NCBI GenBank assembly: GCA_039819115.1
Contig: JBCBST010000005.1
Span: 1-54,615 of the forward strand
Length of the DNA: 54,615 bases
Origin: JBCBST01 sp039819115
GTDB lineage: Bacteria; Bacteroidota; Rhodothermia; Balneolales; Balneolaceae
Direction: 5' to 3'
The notes below the pieces were generated by a model, which did no database searches, had not been told where the DNA came from, and saw nothing but the letters and a program-made list of their open reading frames with translations. How positions within the stretch are numbered: position 1 is the first letter of the stretch; each line of letters begins with the position of its first letter. This document shows positions 26,851-35,834 of this stretch, in pieces. A program made the position numbers and the translations under genes.

Positions 26851-27348
26851 CTATTCGATCTCCAGAATGGGTGAGTTCTTTTCCACAGACTGTCCAACAT
26901 CGGCAGAAATTGCTTTTATCAGGCCCGAAACGGGGGCTTTTAATTCGTTTTCCATTTTCATGGCTTCCAGTATGGCCAATGCCTGTCCTTTTTCAACCTG
27001 GTCGCCTTCGGCTACCATAATGTCCAGTATTTTACCCGGCATGGGCGATTTCAACAGTCCTTCGGTGGCAGAACCTCCTGTTTTAAATCCGAGCTTATCG
27101 AGCAGTATTTCCTGCTCGTCTTTCACCTCTACGGTGTGCCAGACACCGTCAATGGAGAATTCTACGGAAGAACCTTCATACACTACATTATCAATAACAT
27201 GCAATTTTGTTCCCATCCGGAGCAGATATCGCCCGTTTATGTGAGAAAATTCATAGTTCTTTTCCTCACCACCCAGCACAAAGGTTTCACTATCCCCGGA
27301 AAGCTCTACTTCGTGCGTTTCATCACCAACCGTAGCTTCATATTTCAT
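26851..27348 (-). CDS. Biotin carboxyl carrier protein
   Basis: 165 residues. The C-terminal biotinyl domain (about 95-165) carries the biotin attachment motif EAMKM and SPMPGKI; the N-terminal half is the beta-rich spacer seen in carriers of acyl-CoA carboxylases and of decarboxylase-type systems. The biotin carboxylase and carboxyltransferase are not in the window, so the partner (propionyl-CoA carboxylase type is plausible) is inferred. Its start overlaps the stop of the preceding small gene (ATGA). Confidence 0.88.
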   Translation of the reverse strand: MKYEATVGDETHEVELSGDSETFVLGGEEKNYEFSHINGRYLLRMGTKLHVIDNVVYEGSSVEFSIDGVWHTVEVKDEQEILLDKLGFKTGGSATEGLLKSPMPGKILDIMVAEGDQVEKGQALAILEAMKMENELKAPVSGLIKAISADVGQSVEKNSPILEIE

Positions 27349-27608
27349 GATATCATCCTTAAGTGTTTAAGCCCTTTTTTTGTGATTCGGAAGCGGTACT
27401 CCTTCAAACGGTCGGCATCATAAAACGAACTCCCATCGGTTTCGTCATCCAGCGGAAGGGCCTCAATCAACCGGTAATTCATAAGGTTGATGATATCATC
27501 CCGGATTAACCCTTCGTTCAATGATGTTTCCTCCTGAATAACCTCGAACGATTCTGGGAACAGCAGGCGCTCTAAGATTAATCGCTCTGAAGGAAGTAGC
27601 TTTCTCAT
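27345..27608 (-). CDS. Small winged-helix-like protein
   Basis: 87 residues from ATG 27608; an upstream TTG at 27644 is less likely. The pattern LPSERLILERLLFPESFEVIQEETSLNEGLIRDDIINLMNYRLIEAL followed by FRITKKGLKHLRMI has the helix-helix-wing order of winged-helix domains, but no DNA-binding family was identified. The stop overlaps the biotin carrier start by four bases, so it is coupled to it. Confidence 0.6.
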   Translation of the reverse strand: MRKLLPSERLILERLLFPESFEVIQEETSLNEGLIRDDIINLMNYRLIEALPLDDETDGSSFYDADRLKEYRFRITKKGLKHLRMIS

Positions 27609-27646
27609 CGCTTGGAAGATAGAAGAGCCGGTAGAACAACTCAACC

Positions 27647-28138
27647 TTACTGCACCATTATATCGCCGTAAGTAATAACATTTTGCAGCCCGTCGTACAG
27701 GATAATGCGCTGGAGCCCGCGGGAGCTCTCCGGATTGCCGAATGCATTGAGCGTATTGGCGTCGATAAAGATGGGAACCAGTCCTTCCTGTACATTATTC
27801 TCCGTGAGAATGGGGATTAAACGTCCATCGGGAGCATAGTAGAATACCTGGATCTGGTTAATGCCCTGCGAGTTAGTGAAAAAGATATTGAGATCAATCT
27901 GTACCCGATCATTTAACTCAACCGGATTGGGGTAGGCCGGATCAACGGTATTGCCAATGTAGAGGGGTGAGATTCTCCAGTCGTCTTCGTCCAGACTAAT
28001 GACTTCTTTATTGGCGTTAGTTTCCGTGAAGTTAGCGGGTCGTTGCAAGGCCTGGGCTTCAAAATCAACCTGATCTTCATCCCGCGCACAGCTGCCAAGA
28101 ATAAGAAGTAAACCTAATGTAAATATTGATGCTTTCAT
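27647..28138 (-). CDS. Lipoprotein of unknown function
   Basis: 163 residues with a type II signal peptide (LLLILGSC, lipidated Cys17). The mature part is beta-rich, with NDRVQIDLNIFFTNSQGINQIQVFYY, and looks like an immunoglobulin-like fold. No family recognised. It heads the minus-strand operon with the winged-helix protein, biotin carrier and murA, and is divergent from the Spx/ArsC-like gene. Confidence 0.75.
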   Translation of the reverse strand: MKASIFTLGLLLILGSCARDEDQVDFEAQALQRPANFTETNANKEVISLDEDDWRISPLYIGNTVDPAYPNPVELNDRVQIDLNIFFTNSQGINQIQVFYYAPDGRLIPILTENNVQEGLVPIFIDANTLNAFGNPESSRGLQRIILYDGLQNVITYGDIMVQ

Positions 28139-28221
28139 GACGAGATAACAAAGTAAGATTACGCGAATTCGAAGTAGAACCTCTATCTTTAAAAGTACGA
28201 AACATTCTGGAGTAAACGTTT

Positions 28222-28584
28222 ATGCTGCACCTTGTAGGTATTAAAAACTGCGATAAAATTCGAAAAACAAGAGCATGGTTAGAAGATCATGCGGTTGAAT
28301 ATGTGTTTATAGATGTGAAGAAGGAACCTTTAACCCGTCACGAACTGGAAGAGCTGTCTGTTAAAGTAGGGCTGGATGTGCTCGTTAATAAGAAGGGGAT
28401 GATGTGGAGAAAGCTGGGACTGGCCGAACAGAATCTTTCGGATGAGGAATTGATCACCGTATTGGAACAGCATCAGAATATGATGAAGCGCCCGGTGTTA
28501 CTGTACGAGGAAGCAGTGTTAGTCGGTTACGATGAACAAGCTTTTGAACTGTTTCTTAAAGACCACGGGATACTGGAAGCGTGA
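28222..28584 (+). CDS. Spx/ArsC-family thioredoxin-fold protein
   Basis: 120 residues, ArsC/Spx/YffB family. A single Cys sits in GIKNCDKIRK, close to the N terminus, and KRPVLLYEE near the C terminus is the usual family signature. A CxxC pair as in Spx is missing, so it is nearer to the YffB-like group of unknown activity than to a classic arsenate reductase. Its stop overlaps the GTG start of the DUF3108 gene. Confidence 0.82.
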   Translation: MLHLVGIKNCDKIRKTRAWLEDHAVEYVFIDVKKEPLTRHELEELSVKVGLDVLVNKKGMMWRKLGLAEQNLSDEELITVLEQHQNMMKRPVLLYEEAVLVGYDEQAFELFLKDHGILEA

Positions 28585-29387
28585 ATCGCCTGGTCCTGCT
28601 GATCATATGCTGGATGAACTGGAGCCTGCTGGCAGGGCAGGAGTCTGGCATAACGGAATCGTCAGGTCCACCAAACATGGATGCTTTATTGAGCATCAAA
28701 GAAACACTCGAGTACGAGATCAAGTATAGTTTTTTTACCGTGGGATGGATTACCGTGGAGATCGTTTCCGATTCAACGTTCAGGGGTAAACACACCAGGT
28801 GGCTGCAGACGCGGATCCGCTCTAACTCAAAGATTCCATTGGTGGGTACCGAGATGGACCATTTCAATACGTTATTCTCGGTGGATAGCGCGGGTATCCC
28901 TTACACCGATTTTTTTTGGAAGGATAACCTGGATGAGGGTTTAGAAAAAGAGATCTATTACGATTTTGATCACCAGTTGGGCGAAGTACGGTACAAAGAG
29001 GAGGATGACACCCGCGATACCCTGGATATTGTGCCGCATGCCACGGCCGGTCAGCTGTCTCTATATATTTCACGGCTGTATGCCGGAAGTGATTCCACCT
29101 ACCGGATGCCGGTATATGTTTCTAAGAAACTGGGGTATGTAATTGGTGAAAACACCACTAAAAAAGAGCGTCGAAAGTACAAACCATTTGGTAAGGTAGA
29201 TACCTACATCAGTTACGGAGATACCGAAGATATAGAAGGGCCGTTTGGCTTTTCCGGAAAATTCAGAGCCTGGTTCCTGGATGACGAACTCCGGGTGCCT
29301 CTTGAAGCAAGAATGCGCGTTTTTTTGGGGAATGTGATTGTACGTATCATCGATTATAAACGTGAACCATTAACTATCGATTCCTGA
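28581..29387 (+). CDS. DUF3108 periplasmic protein
   Basis: 268 residues from a GTG that overlaps the previous stop (GTGA). Signal peptide about 1-19. The mature chain begins with LEYEIKYSFFTVGWITVEIV, the start of DUF3108 proteins, a family of beta-rich envelope proteins of unknown function. Residues about 45-265 cover the domain and contain VYVSKKLG and VPLEARMRVFLGNV. Coupled to dut downstream. Confidence 0.8.
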   Translation: MNRLVLLIICWMNWSLLAGQESGITESSGPPNMDALLSIKETLEYEIKYSFFTVGWITVEIVSDSTFRGKHTRWLQTRIRSNSKIPLVGTEMDHFNTLFSVDSAGIPYTDFFWKDNLDEGLEKEIYYDFDHQLGEVRYKEEDDTRDTLDIVPHATAGQLSLYISRLYAGSDSTYRMPVYVSKKLGYVIGENTTKKERRKYKPFGKVDTYISYGDTEDIEGPFGFSGKFRAWFLDDELRVPLEARMRVFLGNVIVRIIDYKREPLTIDS

Positions 29388-29396
29388 TTGTTACCT

Positions 29397-29843
29397 ATGC
29401 CTACCGTTCAGATTAAACAACTCACACATGCATCCGACTTACCTTTACCCGCATACGAGACCCGGGAATCTGCAGGTATGGATATCCGGGCTGCGCTGGA
29501 AGAGCCCATCGAAATAAAGCCCGGAGAACGGGTATTGATACCAACCGGACTGCAAATTGCGCTGCCGAATGGGTACGAAGCCCAGATACGCCCCCGAAGC
29601 GGACTGGCCATACGGAATGGAATCACCATGTTGAACAGTCCGGGTACGATCGATGCGGATTATAGGGGAGAGGTAAAAGTGATTGCCATAAATCACGGCC
29701 AGGAATCCTTTATGGTTACCCATGGAGAGCGTATCGCCCAAATGGTGATTGCTCCGGTTGTTCAAATCACTATGGAACAGGTGGATGTTCTCGATGAAAC
29801 AGAACGGGGTGAAGGAGGTTTTGGCAGCACTGGGGTTCAATAA
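29397..29843 (+). CDS. dut: Deoxyuridine 5'-triphosphate nucleotidohydrolase
   Basis: Hydrolyses dUTP to dUMP and pyrophosphate, keeping uracil out of DNA. 148 residues from ATG 29397, three codons after an in-frame TTG. The trimeric dUTPase motifs are complete: AGMDIRAA, RPRSGLA, GTIDADYRGEV, ERIAQMVI and GEGGFGSTG. Downstream of DUF3108 with nine bases between. Confidence 0.95.
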   Translation: MPTVQIKQLTHASDLPLPAYETRESAGMDIRAALEEPIEIKPGERVLIPTGLQIALPNGYEAQIRPRSGLAIRNGITMLNSPGTIDADYRGEVKVIAINHGQESFMVTHGERIAQMVIAPVVQITMEQVDVLDETERGEGGFGSTGVQ

Positions 29844-29923
29844 TGAATCTTATTGCTGATTTCTATCAATTAAAGTGAATGTGAGGATTCCTGATTTGGT
29901 TTAATAAACGCATTAACTTATAT

Positions 29924-31183
29924 GTGTTGAATAGTCTAAAGCCGTACTACACTCTCGTCAGGAATAATTACAACTACCGGAATCTTTGGATAGCCCAATC
30001 CATTTCGAATTTCGGTGACTGGTTCGGCATCTTAGCTTTATATGCCATTATTGGCCGGTACTCCGACTCTGAATTTTTACTCGGTCTCATCATCATCGTA
30101 AAGATGTTGAGTCTGGCTCTGTTTTCACCCATTGCCGGCTTTTTCGCGGATCGATTTAACCGCCGTCAGCTCATGATCTGGTGCGATCTGGGACGTGCTG
30201 TTGCCATTTTGGGTATTCTCCTGGTCAATTCGGAGGCTACCCTCTGGATTGCCTATGCGCTTACGTCTGCGCAAATGATGATCTCGGCCGTTTTTGAGCC
30301 TGCAAAAACAGCGTCTATACCTAATGTAACTTCTCAGGAAGAACTGGTGCATGCTAATGTGCTTTCCACGGCTACGTGGAGCATTATCTTCACGTCCGGT
30401 ATGGCTCTTGGAGGTTTTGCGACGGAATGGCTGGGTACCGACGGGGTTCTTATCCTGGATGCCATCAGCTACCTGGTTTCTGCCTGGTTTATCTATCGGG
30501 CCGTTATCCCCCAAACGAAACTCTCAGAAGCACAAAAAGCCCGGTTCAGGCGGCCACTCCAAGGTATTAAAGAAGGGCTTAATCATCTGTTTGGAAATAA
30601 ACATATTCTGAGACCAAGCCTCGCAAAAGGGGTATCTACTATGTTTCTGGGAGGGCTGGTATATATGCTTATCATTATCAGCGAGGACGTATTGATGATG
30701 GGAAGCATCGGTCTTGGGTTACTTTATGCAGCTCGTGGTATTGGAACCGGAATTGGACCTATTATAGGTCGCAGGGCATTCGCCAATGAAAAAGACTGGA
30801 TCAAAGTCATGGGAGGGAGTATCCTGTTGGCAGGCCTTATGTATGTTGTCGTGGGTTGGAGTTCCAGCGTGATTCTGATGATCGTATTTGTACTATTAGC
30901 TCATGCTGCATCGGGAGCTAACTGGGTTATGAGCACCGTTTTGCTACAGAAACGTACGGAAGACGTATTCAGGGGGCGTATTTTTAGTACGGAATGGCTG
31001 CTGTTTACCCTCGGGAATTCACTCTCCACCTTCCTGGCTTCTGTTATCCTTGAGTTTGGATGGATACCGGTTAAGACCCTGATGATGGTGTATGGTCTAT
31101 TGATGATGCTGGCTGGAGTGGCATGGACGTTCACCATTACTCCGAATGAACGGTTATACCAAACGCGTAAAATGGCGGCGTGA
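29924..31183 (+). CDS. MFS exporter
   Basis: 419 residues with twelve predicted transmembrane segments. The cytoplasmic loop motif FADRFNRRQLM between helices 2 and 3 is the MFS signature A. The fold resembles the enterobactin-exporter/multidrug branch (EntS-like). The start is GTG. No siderophore genes lie nearby, so the substrate is unknown. Convergent with the DPP IV gene. Confidence 0.82.
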   Translation: MLNSLKPYYTLVRNNYNYRNLWIAQSISNFGDWFGILALYAIIGRYSDSEFLLGLIIIVKMLSLALFSPIAGFFADRFNRRQLMIWCDLGRAVAILGILLVNSEATLWIAYALTSAQMMISAVFEPAKTASIPNVTSQEELVHANVLSTATWSIIFTSGMALGGFATEWLGTDGVLILDAISYLVSAWFIYRAVIPQTKLSEAQKARFRRPLQGIKEGLNHLFGNKHILRPSLAKGVSTMFLGGLVYMLIIISEDVLMMGSIGLGLLYAARGIGTGIGPIIGRRAFANEKDWIKVMGGSILLAGLMYVVVGWSSSVILMIVFVLLAHAASGANWVMSTVLLQKRTEDVFRGRIFSTEWLLFTLGNSLSTFLASVILEFGWIPVKTLMMVYGLLMMLAGVAWTFTITPNERLYQTRKMAA

Positions 31184-31231
31184 TGGGTCTAAGCAGATAC
31201 TGAAATAGGTCCTCTTGGCTACCCTTACCTG

Positions 31232-31305
31232 GCGCAAGCGTCCGCTTGTGCCAGATGTATCATCACACACTAATGCTTTGAAAAAGCACAAGCGGACGCT
31301 TGCGC
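31232..31305. repeat. 20-bp inverted repeat between convergent genes
   Basis: GCGCAAGCGTCCGCTTGTGC at 31232-31251 is the exact reverse complement of 31286-31305; each arm is itself nearly palindromic. TAGTTTTTGG follows. It may act as a bidirectional terminator and resembles REP-type dispersed palindromes. Confidence 0.65.
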
Positions 31306-31327
31306 TAGTTTTTGGGGCGTGGCTTCC

Positions 31328-31350
31328 GTTACGTAGAGGAGCTACGTAAC
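31328..31350. repeat. Perfect palindrome GTTACGTAG / CTACGTAAC
   Basis: 9-bp perfect stem with loop AGGAG, 22 bases after the previous inverted repeat. Confidence 0.55.
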
Positions 31351-31365
31351 GAGGGAAAAAATTAG

Positions 31366-31402
31366 ATTCCTGTTCATCAGCTGATGGACAGGAATGACAA
31401 AA
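31366..31402. repeat. Palindromic repeat, CAGGAATGAC type, second copy
   Basis: 15-bp inverted repeat (31366-31380 with 31381-31395, one wobble), then GACAAAAAC. Same family as 16437-16462. Confidence 0.6.
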
Positions 31403-31418
31403 ACCCCAGTTTTACCCC

Positions 31419-33770
31419 TTAATCATCCTCCGGAAGGTTGAAGTCCACTTCATTACTGCGGTTATCATCCAGCAGATGTTCTGAGAAGTAGTACCACATC
31501 ATGCGTTCGAAATAGGGGGTATAACTACCAAACCCGTGGCGTTTGCCAGGCAACATCATCATATCAAATCGTTTTCCGGCTTTAATCAGAGCATCAGCCA
31601 GGCGAATGGTGTTTGCAGGGTGCACATTGTTATCCATATCACCGTGCACCAGCAATAAGTGCCCTTTCAGGTTTTTGGCAAGCGCTGCATTGGTTTCGAT
31701 AGGAGCGTCGAAGGTGATTTCCTCTTCTTCAACCTCTACACTATCAGCGTTCATTTTCTTCACTTTCTTACGCTTTTCTTTCACGCCGTTGTGTACTTCA
31801 CTCCACCAGATGTTATACACGTTGTTGTCGTGGTTACCAGCTGATGAAACGGCCACATCATAAAAATCGGGATAGGAAAGCAGTGCTGCGGTACTCATGA
31901 AGCCACCACCTGAATGCCCAAAGATGCCAACCCGGTCAATGTCAATAAAGGAATGCTTTGCAGCCAGTTGTTCAATCGTGTATTTGTTATCGGCAAGGGC
32001 ATAATCACGCATATCACCATATCCATAGTTATGATAATACTTGGAACGTATCGGGCTTCCTCCTCGCTGGCCCTGGGCAATCACAATAAACCCAAGTTGG
32101 GCCAGAGTCTGAGGGCGACCCCGGGATCCTGAGACGGTAAACCCGATAGGAAAGGATTCCACTTGTGGTCCGGGATAAACGTAGGAGATAATGGGGTAGC
32201 TTTTCTCAGGGTCAAAATCGAAAGGCTTCCACATCACGCCATACAGATCAGTTGCGCCATCAGCTGCTTTAACATGAAACGTCTCGGGGAACTGGTATCC
32301 GGCTTCCTGCATCGTAGTAACATCCACTTCTTCCAGCTGAATGATGATCTTGCCTGTGGCATCACGTACAACCGATTTGGTGGGCATGTCTACGCGAGAC
32401 ATGTTATCCACGAAGAAGTTTCCTTCTTCCGAAGCATTTATGGCATGATTGGCGTCCTCCGTGGAGAGATGCCGGAAATTAGATCCGTCAAAGCGTACGC
32501 TATACAAATTCTGGTAGTAGGGATGCTGACCTTCTTCCCGTCCATATCCTGAAAAGTAAATGGTTGATGCCGCTGTATCGATCTTAGCAATACTACCTGC
32601 AACCCATGGCCCTTTAGTAATGGTGTTTTTCAGGTTTCCTTCGGCATCATATCGATAGAGTTGTCCCCACCCGGTTCGTTCGCTCCACCAAATGAATTCT
32701 TTACCCTCTTCAATCACAGCCAGCTGTGCAAAGCGGGTGTTAAAGTAAGGCTTACTGGTTTCGCTGAATAGAATCTCCACCTCACCTGTGCTTGTATTTG
32801 CTTTCAAGACATCAATCTCGTTCCACATTCGATTGCGTCTTAGGATATAGAGATAGTCCGATTTCTGGGTTTCAAAAATACCACCCTGGTTAAAGTAGGC
32901 GCCACCCAGTGATTGATCTTCCCATTTATCGGTTTGGAGCACTACATGCTCCCGGGTTGAGGGATCAAATACCTTAATTTCGTCTACAAAAATATCCTCT
33001 TCTCCAGGCATGGGGTATTTATAGGTTTCCAGCTCGGGACGTTTCTTCAACGAGTTAATCACCCAGAGATCATCCACTTTTCGTTTGTCCTGTCTCTTAA
33101 CCCATAGCTTCATATTGTCTTCAAACCAGTTCGCGCGCGACCGTAACCGTTTTGTCGAAGTGGTATCTCCATCGTTTGCCTGGTAGCTGAACCAGCGTTC
33201 CCCGTCTTCGGTAAGCTGATATTCCGTACTGTCCGGATCATTCGAGCGCATAATAAACAGATTGTGGTTCTTTGCGAATGCAATCCACGTGCTATCCGGA
33301 GAGTAGGTAGCCCAGTTTTCCCGTGGCTCACTTTCCAGGGAGTCTCCCTTAACAAGGCGGTTACCATTGATGTTGTAGGTAAACTCGATACTGTCTACAT
33401 GAAAAGTGAATAACTCCCGGTCGGTATCGTATTCAAATCCTTTCAGATCTAAATCTTTCGCGTTAAACGGTCGGCTGAAGTGTTCAGACAGTTGTCCGGC
33501 CATTTCTTCCTGGTCAAACAGAAGGCGTTTCTGTCCTCTGGCTGGGTCAACGTAATACCAATTTTTCCCTTCACCAGTCTCATACTGATACCAAAACCGA
33601 TCGGAATCTTCAATCCATCTCGGAAATACATTGGTGCTTCCCACCATCTTTTGCATGTTTTGAGTGGTGAAGCGTTCAGCTAATTCGAAGTTAGCTTGTT
33701 GTGCCTGCGTCGTTTCTGTACCAGCGAGAGTGATAAGAACGACGAGCGTTAGTAGTGAAAATGAGCGCAT
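31419..33770 (-). CDS. Dipeptidyl peptidase IV-like S9 peptidase
   Basis: 783 residues. Signal peptide about 1-23. The N-terminal beta-propeller (DPPIV_N, about 90-500) precedes an alpha/beta-hydrolase S9 domain. The catalytic Ser620 is in GHSGGGFM, with Asp in HGDMDNNVHP and His in KRHGFG. Cleaves X-Pro/Ala dipeptides from peptide N termini in the periplasm or at the surface (family knowledge). A charged insertion (VKEKRKKVKK...VEVEEEEI) lies between the Ser and Asp motifs. Preceded on the same strand by the PH/SHOCT-like gene. Confidence 0.92.
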   Translation of the reverse strand: MRSFSLLTLVVLITLAGTETTQAQQANFELAERFTTQNMQKMVGSTNVFPRWIEDSDRFWYQYETGEGKNWYYVDPARGQKRLLFDQEEMAGQLSEHFSRPFNAKDLDLKGFEYDTDRELFTFHVDSIEFTYNINGNRLVKGDSLESEPRENWATYSPDSTWIAFAKNHNLFIMRSNDPDSTEYQLTEDGERWFSYQANDGDTTSTKRLRSRANWFEDNMKLWVKRQDKRKVDDLWVINSLKKRPELETYKYPMPGEEDIFVDEIKVFDPSTREHVVLQTDKWEDQSLGGAYFNQGGIFETQKSDYLYILRRNRMWNEIDVLKANTSTGEVEILFSETSKPYFNTRFAQLAVIEEGKEFIWWSERTGWGQLYRYDAEGNLKNTITKGPWVAGSIAKIDTAASTIYFSGYGREEGQHPYYQNLYSVRFDGSNFRHLSTEDANHAINASEEGNFFVDNMSRVDMPTKSVVRDATGKIIIQLEEVDVTTMQEAGYQFPETFHVKAADGATDLYGVMWKPFDFDPEKSYPIISYVYPGPQVESFPIGFTVSGSRGRPQTLAQLGFIVIAQGQRGGSPIRSKYYHNYGYGDMRDYALADNKYTIEQLAAKHSFIDIDRVGIFGHSGGGFMSTAALLSYPDFYDVAVSSAGNHDNNVYNIWWSEVHNGVKEKRKKVKKMNADSVEVEEEEITFDAPIETNAALAKNLKGHLLLVHGDMDNNVHPANTIRLADALIKAGKRFDMMMLPGKRHGFGSYTPYFERMMWYYFSEHLLDDNRSNEVDFNLPEDD

Positions 33771-33901
33771 GAATCCCTTATTTAATTAACAGCCTGAAAT
33801 AAACGGCAATAATTTGTAAAAGGAATTGAAAGTTGGCTGCGCTTAATCACCTCGGAAGTTGTTGTTCACCGAACCCAAGAATGGTATACCTGCTTGTAGG
33901 C

Positions 33902-34405
33902 TTATAAGCGCTTTCGCTCCAGGTCATAATCTTCATCACTGATCAGGCCTTGTTGCCATAGGCCGGTCAGATAATCAATGCGATCCATAGAACCCGGTTT
34001 GAATTCCGTCTCTCTTGGTTTAACCCGTAGCTGTTGTTCTAACAACGATTTTTGATGGGCTATGGCTTGTTCGATGGAATGTTTGATGTGAACGGCTTCC
34101 GTTAACCCGCTAAACTCAATGGGCAAAAACGAACCGGTGAATCGAAGTGTCTGTGTGCCAAACGCTCCCTCGATTAACTCTACGTTTTGAATGGTATGCA
34201 GCTCCACACGTTGCTCGTAATGCTCTTCTTTGAATAGAATGAAGGTGTCGTGAATCTCAAACGATAATGCGGTTTGCCTTTTCCATGTGGAGAATAGAAT
34301 GAGCAGACCGATGCCGGCTAAAGGAAGTAAACAGATTCCTGCGATGTAGGCCGTAGCGAATGCTTTCCAATGGGGAGAAAGCACGATAAATTTCTTTGAA
34401 TCCAT
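33902..34405 (-). CDS. Membrane protein with PH-like segment and SHOCT tail
   Basis: 167 residues from ATG 34405; the codon before it is a TTG. One transmembrane region (about 15-40), a beta-rich bacterial PH-like segment (about 45-115, TALSFEIHDTFILFKEEHYEQRVELHTIQNVELIEG) and a C-terminal SHOCT helix pair (YLTGLWQQGLISDEDYDLERKRL). Domain order is inferred from pattern only. Function unknown. Divergent from the ccm operon. Confidence 0.65.
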   Translation of the reverse strand: MDSKKFIVLSPHWKAFATAYIAGICLLPLAGIGLLILFSTWKRQTALSFEIHDTFILFKEEHYEQRVELHTIQNVELIEGAFGTQTLRFTGSFLPIEFSGLTEAVHIKHSIEQAIAHQKSLLEQQLRVKPRETEFKPGSMDRIDYLTGLWQQGLISDEDYDLERKRL

Positions 34406-34510
34406 CAACGAAACCTGGGTTTAATTCGTTAAGAGGCCAAATTGTGGCTTTTAACATTTAATGAGCTACAAGCCGTAAGGATAACTAAGAAGTTCCTTAT
34501 ATTTTGCAAA

Positions 34511-35185
34511 ATGAAATCATCAGCGCGATTGAAGATCTGGAAAATAGGAATTGCCTTTTGGATTACGATTGTGATCATTGCCGGATTCCTGATTCAAATA
34601 CCTAAGATTCCAATTTTGGAGCAAACGGCCCGCAACCTTTTTTTCCATGTACCCATGTGGATGGCCATGTATTCTATGTTTTTAATGGGCTTTATTCAGA
34701 GTATCCGATATTTGAACAATCCTCATAGCGCCACAGATATTAAGGCTGAATCGGCTACCCGAATCGGGATGATGTTCGGAGTGTGCGGACTGTTAACAGG
34801 ATCGTTATGGGCCAGGTTTACATGGGGTACCTGGTGGACATTTGCCGAGCCTAAAATGAATCTCGCAGCTTTGTGTATGATGATTTATGTCGCTTATTTT
34901 GTACTTCGTTCTGCTTTTGATGACGAAGAAAAGCGGGCTAAGATATCTGCAGTCTATAACATTTTTGCGGTTACCACGGTCCCGTTTTTGCTGTATGTGG
35001 TACCCCGGCAGTTAACCAGTTTACATCCCGGCGCAGATGGAAACCCTGCATTTAGTGAAATTACTGCCGATGAATTGCGTTGGGTGCTGTATCCCGCTTT
35101 TATCGGGTTCATCGCTTTTGCGTATTGGTTATATACCATATTGCATCGCTATCAAACCGTAAAATATCAGATTGATCACACGTAG
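34511..35185 (+). CDS. ccmC: Haem exporter/chaperone-loading protein CcmC
   Basis: Delivers haem to CcmE in the periplasm during cytochrome c maturation. 224 residues from ATG 34511; an upstream in-frame ATG at 34442 would add 23 residues unlike the family. Six transmembrane helices; the tryptophan-rich haem-handling motif WARFTWGTWWTFAEPKMN is present with its flanking periplasmic His residues (HVPMW and SLHPG). It heads the ccm operon. CcmA and CcmB are not in the window. Confidence 0.93.
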   Translation: MKSSARLKIWKIGIAFWITIVIIAGFLIQIPKIPILEQTARNLFFHVPMWMAMYSMFLMGFIQSIRYLNNPHSATDIKAESATRIGMMFGVCGLLTGSLWARFTWGTWWTFAEPKMNLAALCMMIYVAYFVLRSAFDDEEKRAKISAVYNIFAVTTVPFLLYVVPRQLTSLHPGADGNPAFSEITADELRWVLYPAFIGFIAFAYWLYTILHRYQTVKYQIDHT

Positions 35186-35425
35186 ATGATGTTTCAAGGC
35201 CAATCCCAAGTTAACGACACCCTTACACAGGCTTATTCCGAAAAATGGAGTGGGGTAGATGAAATAGAACAGTCGGGAGCTGTTGTTCAGTTTATGTCGT
35301 CCAACGACTTGATATTTGTAGTACTTGGCGTAACCCTTATTATCTGGTTTGTACTGCTGTACTTTGTGATACGAGTGGATAAAAAAGTAACCGATTTAGA
35401 GACCCAACTTTCTTCTGGAGAATAA
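35186..35425 (+). CDS. CcmD-like small membrane protein
   Basis: 79 residues starting right after the ccmC stop. One transmembrane helix (about 45-65, DLIFVVLGVTLIIWFVLLYFV) and a short cytoplasmic tail ending in an acidic coil. Position between ccmC and ccmE and topology are those of CcmD, which helps release holo-CcmE; the sequence itself is too short to prove homology. Confidence 0.7.
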   Translation: MMFQGQSQVNDTLTQAYSEKWSGVDEIEQSGAVVQFMSSNDLIFVVLGVTLIIWFVLLYFVIRVDKKVTDLETQLSSGE

Positions 35426-35426
35426 T

Positions 35427-35822
35427 ATGAAACCAAAATTGATACTCGGAATTGTCGCCATTGTTGCCTTCACTTCGTTGTTGATGTACAACTTTGGGCA
35501 AAGCATAACCACCTATACCGACTTCGCTACCGCAGAAGGTCGCTCCAATGCACACGTTGCTGGAGTCTGGGAACAGTCGGAAGCGTGGGGCTTTTCAAAT
35601 GAAAGCAAACAGTTTTCTTTCCACATGAAAGACGAAGAGGGCAATGTACGCCGGGTGGTCTACCCTAAACCCAAGCCGAATAACTTTGAACAAGCCGATC
35701 GGCTGGTGGTTATCGGCGAATTAAGAGGCGAAGTGTTTTACGCCAATGAAATGCTGATGAAGTGTCCGTCGAAGTACAATGATGCCAATCCTGGCGAATT
35801 CGTGAAAGCTTCAGAAAGCTAA
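35427..35822 (+). CDS. ccmE: Cytochrome c-type haem chaperone CcmE, CxxxY variant
   Basis: 131 residues: N-terminal anchor (about 5-22) and an OB-fold periplasmic domain. In the place of the usual haem-binding HxxxY the sequence has Cys113-Pro-Ser-Lys-Tyr117, preceded by EVFYANEMLMK, so alignment is unambiguous. Known: CxxxY CcmE proteins exist in some archaea and sulfate reducers and tend to go with altered Ccm systems. ccmH is not next to it here. Between ccmD-like and ccmF. Confidence 0.9.
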   Translation: MKPKLILGIVAIVAFTSLLMYNFGQSITTYTDFATAEGRSNAHVAGVWEQSEAWGFSNESKQFSFHMKDEEGNVRRVVYPKPKPNNFEQADRLVVIGELRGEVFYANEMLMKCPSKYNDANPGEFVKASES

Positions 35823-35834
35823 AGACAGCGATTT

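Noticed and set aside
28222..28584. Arsenate-resistance function
   Set aside because: The ArsC-like fold is clear, but there are no ars genes nearby and only a single Cys, so a specific arsenate reductase role is not supported.
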